From positions 62,001-126,000 of the forward strand of contig NZ_JADYVX010000023.1 of NCBI RefSeq assembly GCF_020194175.1: a stretch of 64,000 bases of DNA, in the 5' to 3' direction. Positions within the stretch are counted from its first letter, which is position 1; every line of letters starts with the position of its first letter. Source of the stretch: Bradyrhizobium sp. BRP22 (GTDB taxonomy: Bacteria > Pseudomonadota > Alphaproteobacteria > Rhizobiales > Xanthobacteraceae). Made by a program: the position numbers and the translations under genes. Below, in pieces: positions 35,839 to 43,491 of this stretch. The notes under the pieces are model-generated. The model was not told the origin of the DNA, searched no databases, and was given only the letters and a program-made list of their open reading frames with translations.

Positions 35839-37914
35839 ATGCGACTGACTGGGGGAACGTCGTCCCGGCTGGGCGCCAGTTGGGACGGAAGGGGCACCAA
35901 TTTTGCGTTGTTCTCCGCGAATGCGGAGAAGGTCGAGTTATGCCTGTTCGACAGCCAGGGCCGGCGCGAGCTCGAACGCATCGAGCTGCCCGAGCGTACC
36001 GAGGACGTCTGGCACGGCTATCTCAACGACGTCTCGCCGGGCCAGCTTTACGGCTATCGCGTCTACGGCCCCTACGCGCCGGAGCGCGGTCATCGATTCA
36101 ATTCCAACAAGCTGTTGCTCGATCCCTATGCCAAGCGGATCGCCGGGCGGCTGGTGTGGAGCGACGCGCATTTCGCCTACCGCACCGGCAGCGCGCGCGA
36201 GGATCTTTCCTTCGACCGGCGCGACAATGCGCGCGGCATGCCGAAGGCGGTCGTCGTCGACGAGACCTTCAATTGGGGCCGCCGCGAAATTCGCCCCAAC
36301 ACCCCTTGGGAAGACACGATCATCTACGAGGCCCATGTCAAGGGACTGACGCAGAAGCGCGAGGATGTGGCTCCCAACCTGCGCGGCACCTATGGCGGAC
36401 TGTCCTCGCCCGCGATGATCAACCATCTCAAGCGGCTCGGCGTCACCAGCATCGAACTGTTGCCGATCCACGGACTGATCGATGATCGCATCCTAGTCGA
36501 GAAGAAGCTCGCCAACTATTGGGGCTACAATACACTGGCCTTCTTCGCGCCGGAGCCGCGCTACGCGCAGGATAATGCGCTCGATTCCTTCCGCACCACG
36601 GTGGCACGCTTGCACGATGCCGGCATCGAGGTGATGCTCGACGTCGTCTACAACCACACCGCCGAGGGCAACCAACTGGGCCCGACGCTATCGTTCCGCG
36701 GCATCGACAACGCCTCGTATTACTGGCTGAAGCCGGACAACCCGCGCTACTACGACGACTTCACCGGCTGCGGCAATTCGGTCAGGCTCACCCATCCGCG
36801 CGTGTTGCAGATGGTGATGGACTCGTTGCGCTACTGGGTCGAAGTCTGCCATGTCGACGGATTCCGCTTCGATCTCGCCACCACGCTGGCGCGCGGGCCG
36901 AACGGCTATGAGCGCAATGCCTCCTTCCTCACCGCGGTCAGGCAGGATCCGGTGCTCGCCACCGTCAAGCTGGTCGCCGAACCCTGGGACCTCGGCCTCG
37001 GCGGCTATCAGGTCGGCGCCTTTCCCTCGCAATGGTCGGAATGGAACGACCGCTATCGCAGCGCGATGCGGCGCTATTGGAGCGGCGAAGGGAGCCTGAT
37101 CGGCGACATCTCCAGCCGCATGACGGCGTCATCGGACCTGTTCAATCACGACAACCGCGCGACGCGCGCGAGCATCAACCACATCACCGTGCATGACGGT
37201 TTCACGCTGATGGACCTCTTCAGCTACAACCAGAAGCACAACGAGGCCAATGGCGAGGACAATCGCGATGGCTCCAACGACAATCACAGCAACAATTGCG
37301 GCGTTGAGGGCCCCACCGACGACCCCGATATCATCGCGCTGCGCCGTCAGCTCCGAAAGAACCAGCTCGCCTGCCTGTTGCTGGCGCAGGGAACGCCGCT
37401 CCTGCTCGCCGGCGACGAGGTCGGCAATTCGCAGAACGGCAACAACAATGCCTATTGCCAGGACAACGAGGTCGGCTGGGTCAATTGGGACAATTTCGGC
37501 GACGAAACCGAGGATTTCACCGATTTCATCGGTTATCTGACCGGGCTGCGCCGCAGATTCAGGCAGCTTCGTTCGCAGCGCTGGCTGGCCGGCCGGCGCG
37601 CCGACGGCTCCTACGGCGTCTTGTGGCTGACGCCCGCCGCGGAGGAGATGAAGGAGTCCGACTGGAATTTCCCGGAGGGACGTTTTCTCTCTTATGTGCT
37701 CGGACCGATGGAACCAGGGCAGGCGCCGATCTTTATTGTGCTGAATGCCGCACCGGAAGAAATCGCGTTCAAGATGCCTGTCATGACCGAGTACAGGAAT
37801 TGGCGCCAGGTGCTCAACACCACCGAGAACAAGCAGATGCCCGTTGATATCGCATCCGGTGCCGACACCAAGGCGCCTCCTCGTTCGGTGCTCGCCTTTG
37901 CGGGCTCGGCATGA
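35839..37914 (+). CDS. glgX: Glycogen debranching enzyme (isoamylase type, TreX/GlgX)
   Basis: A 691-residue GH13_11 debranching enzyme. The CBM48 domain comes first (LGASWDGRGTNFALFS near residue 11). Catalytic residues are D345 in VDGFRFDLATTL, E381 in VAEPWDLG and D453 in TVHDGFTLMDLF. It hydrolyses alpha-1,6 links, making linear chains that are the substrate of TreY. The product can therefore be seen as TreX of a TreXYZ route, as the next two genes are treZ and treY. Its TGA stop overlaps the treZ ATG by four bases. Confidence 0.94.
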   Translation: MRLTGGTSSRLGASWDGRGTNFALFSANAEKVELCLFDSQGRRELERIELPERTEDVWHGYLNDVSPGQLYGYRVYGPYAPERGHRFNSNKLLLDPYAKRIAGRLVWSDAHFAYRTGSAREDLSFDRRDNARGMPKAVVVDETFNWGRREIRPNTPWEDTIIYEAHVKGLTQKREDVAPNLRGTYGGLSSPAMINHLKRLGVTSIELLPIHGLIDDRILVEKKLANYWGYNTLAFFAPEPRYAQDNALDSFRTTVARLHDAGIEVMLDVVYNHTAEGNQLGPTLSFRGIDNASYYWLKPDNPRYYDDFTGCGNSVRLTHPRVLQMVMDSLRYWVEVCHVDGFRFDLATTLARGPNGYERNASFLTAVRQDPVLATVKLVAEPWDLGLGGYQVGAFPSQWSEWNDRYRSAMRRYWSGEGSLIGDISSRMTASSDLFNHDNRATRASINHITVHDGFTLMDLFSYNQKHNEANGEDNRDGSNDNHSNNCGVEGPTDDPDIIALRRQLRKNQLACLLLAQGTPLLLAGDEVGNSQNGNNNAYCQDNEVGWVNWDNFGDETEDFTDFIGYLTGLRRRFRQLRSQRWLAGRRADGSYGVLWLTPAAEEMKESDWNFPEGRFLSYVLGPMEPGQAPIFIVLNAAPEEIAFKMPVMTEYRNWRQVLNTTENKQMPVDIASGADTKAPPRSVLAFAGSA

Positions 37915-39668
37915 ATGAGCGGCATTTCGGCCCCCTGCTGACGAAGGACGGCGCGCTATTCCGCCTGTGGGCGCCGGCGGCGAGGCGCGTCGACGTGCTG
38001 CTCGACAAGCTGCATGCGCTGACCCGCGGCGACGATGGCTGGTTCACTGCTGAAATTCCCGGCGTCGCCCGAGGGGCGCGCTACAAATTCCGCATCGATG
38101 ACGAGGTCGACGTCCCCGACCCGGCTTCCGCGTTCCAGCCCGACGACGTCTTCGGCCCGAGCGAAGTGATCGATCACGACGCCTTCGCATGGCGTGCCAC
38201 CGACTGGCGCGGGCGGCCGTGGCATGAGGCCGTTGTGCTGGAGGCGCATGTCGGCACCTTCACGCCCGAGGGCACCTATCGCGCCATCATCGACAAGCTC
38301 GACCATCTCGTCGAGACCGGCATCACCGCGCTCGAACTGATGCCGCTCGCCGATTTCGCAGGGACGCGCAACTGGGGCTATGACGGCGTGCTGTGGTACG
38401 CGCCCGACAGCGCCTATGGCCGGCCGGAGGATCTGAAGGCGCTCATCGACGCCGCCCATCAGCGCGGGCTGATGGTGATGCTGGATGTCGTCTACAACCA
38501 TTTCGGGCCCGAAGGGAATTATCTCGGCCGCTATGCGCCCGGCTTTTTCACCGACGCGCATACGCCCTGGGGCAGCGCGATCGATTATCGCGTCAAGCAA
38601 GTGCGCGATTTCGCGATCGAAAACGCGGTGCACTGGCTGCGCGACTACCGCTTCGACGGCCTGCGCCTGGACGCCGTCAACACCATCGTGGAGGCGGGCG
38701 AAATCCCGATCCTGCACGATCTCAGCATCGCCGTCGGCAAGTTCGCGGCGGAGAGCGGCCGGCAGATCAACATGGTGCTCGAGAACAGCGACAATCGCGC
38801 CAGCCTGCTCGATGCCACTGAGGACCCGCCGCGCGGCAAATATCGCGGGCAATGGAACGACGACTATCATCACGTCTGGCACGTGATGCTGACCGGCGAG
38901 GCGCAAGGCTATTACGGCGACTATCAGGATTCGCCGCGTGGCGGCCTCGCCCGCGCGCTGGCGTCCGGCTACGTCTACCAGGGCGAGGTGTCGACCTTCT
39001 GGGGCGGCATCCCCCGCGGCGAGCCGAGCGGTGCGCTGTCGCCAACCTGTTTCGTCAACTTCCTGCAGAACCACGACCAGATCGGCAATCGCCCCTTCGG
39101 CGACCGATTGGAGAGCTTCGCCGATCCCAAGGCAATCGAGGCCGCGCTCGCGATCACGCTGCTGGCGCCGATGACGCCGATGCTGTTCATGGGCGAGGAA
39201 TGGGGCTCGACGGCGCCGTTTCCGTTCTTCTGCGACTTCCACGGCGATCTCGCCCACGCCGTCCGCAAGGGCCGGCGCGAGGAATATGCCTGGGCCTACG
39301 CGAAATATGGCGACGAAGTTCCGGATCCGCTGGAGCAGTCGACCTTTCAATCGGCGGTGCTGGATTGGACGGAGCGCGACCGTGAGCCGGGGCGGACACG
39401 GCTGGCGCTGACGAGCGACCTGCTCGCGGTCCGCCACCGCGAAATCACGCCGCGGCTGGCCGGCGCCAGCTTCGGCGGGGCGCATGCGGATGACGGCCTG
39501 CTGACGGCACATTGGCGCATGGGCGATGGCAGGCTGCTGTCGCTGACCGCCAATCTCGGAGATCGCGAGATCGCGGCGCCGAAGGACCAGTCCGCCGGAA
39601 CTTTGATCTGGGGCAGTGCGTTAGGCACTAACATCCCCGCTTGGTCGGTGTGCTGGCACATCGGATAG
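37911..39668 (+). CDS. treZ: Malto-oligosyltrehalose trehalohydrolase
   Basis: A 585-residue GH13_10 enzyme that releases trehalose from maltooligosyltrehalose made by TreY. The N-terminal CBM48-like domain begins FGPLLTKDGALFRLWAP; the barrel has D254 in GLRLDAVNTI, E291 in VLENSDNRA and D389 in FLQNHDQIGNR. It overlaps the debranching gene by four bases and ends 4 nt before treY, so it belongs to the same message. It acts in the cytosol; trehalose is an osmoprotectant in rhizobia. Confidence 0.94.
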   Translation: MNERHFGPLLTKDGALFRLWAPAARRVDVLLDKLHALTRGDDGWFTAEIPGVARGARYKFRIDDEVDVPDPASAFQPDDVFGPSEVIDHDAFAWRATDWRGRPWHEAVVLEAHVGTFTPEGTYRAIIDKLDHLVETGITALELMPLADFAGTRNWGYDGVLWYAPDSAYGRPEDLKALIDAAHQRGLMVMLDVVYNHFGPEGNYLGRYAPGFFTDAHTPWGSAIDYRVKQVRDFAIENAVHWLRDYRFDGLRLDAVNTIVEAGEIPILHDLSIAVGKFAAESGRQINMVLENSDNRASLLDATEDPPRGKYRGQWNDDYHHVWHVMLTGEAQGYYGDYQDSPRGGLARALASGYVYQGEVSTFWGGIPRGEPSGALSPTCFVNFLQNHDQIGNRPFGDRLESFADPKAIEAALAITLLAPMTPMLFMGEEWGSTAPFPFFCDFHGDLAHAVRKGRREEYAWAYAKYGDEVPDPLEQSTFQSAVLDWTERDREPGRTRLALTSDLLAVRHREITPRLAGASFGGAHADDGLLTAHWRMGDGRLLSLTANLGDREIAAPKDQSAGTLIWGSALGTNIPAWSVCWHIG

Positions 39669-39672
39669 AAGA

Positions 39673-42447
39673 ATGCCCCCCGCGATTCCGATCGCGACCT
39701 ATCGGTTGCAGCTCACCGCCGATTTCGACTTCGATGCTGCCGTCGAGGTCGTCCCCTATCTCAAGGCGCTCGGCATCACGCATCTCTATGCCTCGCCGTT
39801 CATGAAGGCGCGCAAGGGTTCGGCTCACGGCTATGACGTCGTCGATCACACGCAGTTCAATCCGGAACTCGGCGGCGAAGCCGGTTTCGAGCGCTTGAAT
39901 GCCGCGCTAAAGCAGCACGACCTCGGCCTGATCCTGGACTTCGTGCCCAACCATGTCGGCGTGCATTTCGACGACAATCCCTGGTGGCTCGACGTGCTCG
40001 AGTGGGGCCCCACCTCGCCGCATGCGGCCTCCTTCGACATTGACTGGGAGCAACTGCCCTACCGCGCCCGCGGCGGCGTGCTGCTGCCGATCCTCGGCTC
40101 GTCCTATGGGCAGGCGCTCGAGCGCGGCGAGATCGAGCTGCGCTACGATGCCGGAGAAGGCAGTTTCTCCGCCTGGTATTTCGAGCACCGCCTGCCGATC
40201 GCGCCGGAGCGCTACGGCGAGATACTGCGAACGATCGTGCGTGAGGCTGATGCGGCCGAGAGCGATGCCGGCAAGGCCATCCTGGAGCTCGCGTCGCGCT
40301 ACAGGGGACTTCGGCATCCCAATCGGAAGGAGGCGCCGGCCTTCAAGGCGGAGCTGAAGGCGATCGCCGGCGCCGGCGAGATCATCGCGCGCGGGCTATC
40401 AACCTATCGCGCCGGCGAGGGCCGGCCTGCGCAAACGCTCGCGCTGCATCACCTGCTCGAACGCCAGCACTACAAGCTCGGCCATTGGCGGCTCGCCTCC
40501 AGCGACATCAACTACCGCCGCTTCTTCGACATCAACAATCTCGCCGGCATCCGCGTCGAGGATGCCGGCACGTTCGAGGCGATCCATCTGCTCGTGAAGC
40601 GGTTGATCGCCGAAGGCAAGCTGCAGGGGCTCCGGCTTGACCATATCGACGGACTGTTCGATCCCGCGCAGTATTGCCAGCGCCTGCGCCGCCTGATCCG
40701 CCATGCACAAGGCGGCGGACGGCCGTTTTATCTGGTGATCGAAAAGATCCTCGGCGAGCAGGAGAAGCTGCCGGCACTTGCCGGCGTTCACGGCACCACC
40801 GGCTACGAATGGATGAACGTGATCGCGCAAGTCCTGGTCGAGGGCAAGGGCCTTGAGCCGCTCGACGAGATCTGGCGCCAGATCAGCAACCGCTCGCCAA
40901 GGCTGGCGCCGGTGCTGAGAGAGGCGAAGCGCCGCGTGCTCGAGACGCTCCTGACCAGCGAGTTCACCGTGCTGTGGCGGCTGCTCGCGCGGATCGCGAA
41001 CGGCCACTACTCGACCCGCGATTTTTCCGCCGACAGCCTGCGGCAGGCGCTCGAGCTCTATGTGCTGCACTTCCCGGTCTATCGCACCTATCTCACCGCC
41101 TCCGGTCCGACGCCGCACGATCGGGCCCTGATCGCCGAGACGATCACGCGGGCACGCGCCGACTGGTTCGCCGCCGACGAAGGCATTTTCGATTTCATCC
41201 AGGACGCGCTGACCATGGACCTGATCAAGCCCGGTCGCGCCGCCCACAGCGCGCCGCGCGTCCGCCGCTTTGCGCAGAAGCTGCAGCAATTCACCGGGCC
41301 GATGATGGCGAAGTCACTGGAGGACACCACCTTCTACCGCTATCATCGGCTGCTCGCGCTGAACGAGGTCGGCGGCGATCCCGCCGCGAAAGCGCTGCCG
41401 ATCGACGCATTTCACGAGATGATGCAGAGGCGCGCCAACGAATGGCCGCACGGCATGACCGCGACCACGACCCACGACACCAAGCGCGGCGAGGACGCCC
41501 GCGCCCGCATCCTGGCGCTGGCGGAAATTCCCGGCGAGTGGACCAGCGCGGTGTCGCGCTGGAAAGTCCTCAATGCGCCGCATCTCGTGGTCGACGGCGA
41601 GTTTCGCGCACCGTCCGCAACCTCTGAATACATGCTCTACCAGGCGCTGCTCGGCGCGTGGCAGCCTGATGATCCCGACCTGCTCGTGCGCATGCAGGCC
41701 TATGCACTGAAGGCCTCTCGCGAGGGCAAGCAGGAAACGAGCTGGCTCAATCCGCACCAGGCCTATGAGGCCGGGGTCAAGACCTTCCTCGAGCGCATCC
41801 TGGACCGCTCGCGTTCGGCCGAATTCCTGAACGCGCTTGAAACCCTGGCGCGGCGGCTATCGCTGTTGGGCGCGCTGAACTCGCTGAGTCAGCTCACACT
41901 GAAGGCCACGCTTCCCGGCGTGCCCGACTTCTATCAGGGCACCGAGTTCTGGGACTTTTCCCTCGTCGATCCCGACAATCGCCGACCCGTGGATTTCGCC
42001 GCGCGCGCGTCGGCGCTTGCGACACTCGAAAACCCGGACTGGGCGCAGCTTGTGCGGGAATGGCCCGACGGCCGGCTGAAGCTCGCCTGGACCCGGCACC
42101 TCTTACAGCTTCGCACCGAACTGCCCGACGTGTTCACGCAAGGAAACTATCTGCCGCTGGAGGCGAGCGGGCCGCACCGCGATCATGTCGTCGCGTTCGC
42201 CCGTCAATGGGAGCGGGACGCTGTGATCATCGTCGTTGGAAAGTCCTTTGCGCCCTTCACCGAAGTCGGCCGCATCTGGCCGAAGGCGGATGCTTTCGAC
42301 GGTGCGGTCACCATCAAAGGCTATGTCACCGACGCCGGCGACAACGAGCTTCCGCTCTCCACGCTGTTTCGGCATCTGCCGGTCGCGGTGCTCAAGGCGA
42401 AAGTCGCCGCCGCTTCAAGTCCGGCGCGAAAGCGCATCCGCGCTTAG
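39673..42447 (+). CDS. treY: Malto-oligosyltrehalose synthase
   Basis: A 924-residue GH13_26 enzyme that rearranges the reducing end of a maltooligosaccharide to an alpha,alpha-1,1 linkage. The opening TYRLQLTADFDFDAA is typical; catalytic residues are D323 in LRLDHIDGLFDP, E357 in LVIEKILGEQE and D602 in TTTHDTKRGED. The DFVPNHVGV block near residue 94 is also conserved. It is the last gene of the operon and completes the TreXYZ route from glucan to trehalose. A dispersed palindrome pair follows, before a convergent gene. Confidence 0.94.
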   Translation: MPPAIPIATYRLQLTADFDFDAAVEVVPYLKALGITHLYASPFMKARKGSAHGYDVVDHTQFNPELGGEAGFERLNAALKQHDLGLILDFVPNHVGVHFDDNPWWLDVLEWGPTSPHAASFDIDWEQLPYRARGGVLLPILGSSYGQALERGEIELRYDAGEGSFSAWYFEHRLPIAPERYGEILRTIVREADAAESDAGKAILELASRYRGLRHPNRKEAPAFKAELKAIAGAGEIIARGLSTYRAGEGRPAQTLALHHLLERQHYKLGHWRLASSDINYRRFFDINNLAGIRVEDAGTFEAIHLLVKRLIAEGKLQGLRLDHIDGLFDPAQYCQRLRRLIRHAQGGGRPFYLVIEKILGEQEKLPALAGVHGTTGYEWMNVIAQVLVEGKGLEPLDEIWRQISNRSPRLAPVLREAKRRVLETLLTSEFTVLWRLLARIANGHYSTRDFSADSLRQALELYVLHFPVYRTYLTASGPTPHDRALIAETITRARADWFAADEGIFDFIQDALTMDLIKPGRAAHSAPRVRRFAQKLQQFTGPMMAKSLEDTTFYRYHRLLALNEVGGDPAAKALPIDAFHEMMQRRANEWPHGMTATTTHDTKRGEDARARILALAEIPGEWTSAVSRWKVLNAPHLVVDGEFRAPSATSEYMLYQALLGAWQPDDPDLLVRMQAYALKASREGKQETSWLNPHQAYEAGVKTFLERILDRSRSAEFLNALETLARRLSLLGALNSLSQLTLKATLPGVPDFYQGTEFWDFSLVDPDNRRPVDFAARASALATLENPDWAQLVREWPDGRLKLAWTRHLLQLRTELPDVFTQGNYLPLEASGPHRDHVVAFARQWERDAVIIVVGKSFAPFTEVGRIWPKADAFDGAVTIKGYVTDAGDNELPLSTLFRHLPVAVLKAKVAAASSPARKRIRA

Positions 42448-42486
42448 ACTGGATGCCATTCGATGAATCGACAGTGAGTTGGCTTC

Positions 42487-42610
42487 ACCTCGCCCGCTTG
42501 CGGGGGAGGTCGGCGCGCAACGCCGGATGAGGGCTCGCTCCCCACGGGCAGTCCCAATGCGGAGGCACCCTCACCCCCGCCCTCTCCCGCAAGCGGGAGA
42601 GGGAGCGCAG
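42487..42610. repeat. Dispersed inverted repeat after treY
   Basis: CTCGCCCGCTTGCGGGGGAG near the left end and CTCTCCCGCAAGCGGGAGAG near the right end enclose a GGCGCGCAACGCCGGATGAGGG-like middle. The same mosaic recurs at 58405-58531. It fills the gap between convergent treY and the polyhydroxyalkanoate-system gene. Confidence 0.7.
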
Positions 42611-42634
42611 CATTCCTTGCGGATCCGCCGCGCG

Positions 42635-42946
42635 TCAACTGCGCTTGGTCAGCAGCAGACGACCGCGATCGCGGATCACGGTCTGCGCGACTTCGGCAAA
42701 TCGTTGCAGCAGCCAGGGCAACGTCACTTCGACCTTCACGTGATCCTCGTCGACATCGACATGGCCGGTCGCGGCCTGTCCGAGCGCGCGCACGCGAAAG
42801 ATCATGCGATTGTCCTCCCAGCGCTCCTCGTCGACCTTGAGCACCGGTACACTGCTGGCGGCGCGTGAGAGTCCCGTCTTCAGGCGACGCATGGCTTCCT
42901 CGCGGCCAAGACTATGCGGAATCGAAACGATCAACGGAGCAGACAT
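42635..42946 (-). CDS. Polyhydroxyalkanoic acid system family protein
   Basis: A 103-residue protein of the PHA_gran_rgn family (MSAPLIVSIPHSLGREEAMR opening). Members are small cytosolic proteins found with polyhydroxyalkanoate granule or storage genes; their exact task is not settled. An upstream extension of the frame lacks homology. ATG 42946 fits the family start, with GAGGAGG about ten bases before it. It is divergent from the DUF3309 gene and convergent with treY. Its setting beside a glucan/trehalose operon suggests carbon storage, but this is only context. Confidence 0.75.
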   Translation of the reverse strand: MSAPLIVSIPHSLGREEAMRRLKTGLSRAASSVPVLKVDEERWEDNRMIFRVRALGQAATGHVDVDEDHVKVEVTLPWLLQRFAEVAQTVIRDRGRLLLTKRS

Positions 42947-43025
42947 TGCAAATTTCCTCCTCTGATCAATTGCATGTAATGCCACCTCCGCCGAACAGAA
43001 GGCCGATACGTGCAGTGCAAAAGCC

Positions 43026-43050
43026 GGAACCTTCATGATTTCGGTTCGTT
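43026..43050 (+). promoter_or_regulatory. EcfG-type stress promoter of DUF3309 gene
   Basis: GGAAC (43026-43030) and CGTT (43047-43050) are separated by exactly 16 bases, an exact consensus match. The predicted start near 43057 leaves a leader of about 50 nt before the ATG at 43108. Confidence 0.8.
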
Positions 43051-43107
43051 TCCCCAACCGAAGGGCAGAACGCGGCAACCAGGCCCTCCGGGCTGAGGAG
43101 ACACTAT

Positions 43108-43272
43108 ATGTCAATTGGAACGATCATTCTCATCATTCTGATCATCCTCCTGCTGGGCGGCTTCAGCGGCATCGGCGGCGGACCGTTCTACGGCACCGGC
43201 TACTACGGTGGCGGTGGGCTTGGACTCGTCATCGTCATCCTGCTGATCCTGCTCTTGCTTGGGAGGATCTGA
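43108..43272 (+). CDS. DUF3309 small membrane protein
   Basis: A 54-residue peptide. Residues 3-16 and 36-53 are strongly hydrophobic, rich in isoleucine and leucine, and enclose a glycine- and tyrosine-rich middle (GGGPFYGTGYYGGGG). The end LLLLGRI and the layout match DUF3309, a family of short membrane peptides common in rhizobia. Function is unknown; its members are often found as stress-induced small proteins. GAGGAG precedes the ATG by about nine bases and a consensus general-stress promoter lies about 60 nt upstream, which makes this peptide a likely stress-response product. The gene is monocistronic. Confidence 0.8.
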   Translation: MSIGTIILIILIILLLGGFSGIGGGPFYGTGYYGGGGLGLVIVILLILLLLGRI

Positions 43273-43286
43273 TGCTGTTCTCCGCT

Positions 43287-43491
43287 GTCATCACCCGCGA
43301 AGGCGGGTGATCCAGTATTCCAGAGACGTCGAATGCATAAGCCGAGAAGTCACCGCTTACTGGATGCCCCGCCTTCGCGGGGCATGACCGTGCCAAGACC
43401 GTCGAATCGCTGGGGAGCAACGCGCAGCGTTGCCCACCATCCACACTCCCGCAAGCAATGGTGGGCACGCTTTCGCTTTGTCCACCCTACT
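43287..43491. repeat. Two dispersed repeats between DUF3309 and ligD
   Basis: The first (43287-43388) has inverted ends GTCATCACCCGCGAAGGCGG and CCGCCTTCGCGGGGCATGAC. The second (43421-43491) has GCGTTGCCCACCAT facing ATGGTGGGCACGC and ends in CCACCCTAC over the ligD stop. Both are repeat types commonly seen between Bradyrhizobium genes. Confidence 0.6.

Noticed and set aside
42487..42610. Closely spaced CTCTCCCGC repeats considered as a CRISPR-like array
   Set aside because: Only two inverted copies without regular spacers; it is the palindromic repeat type also found at 58405.
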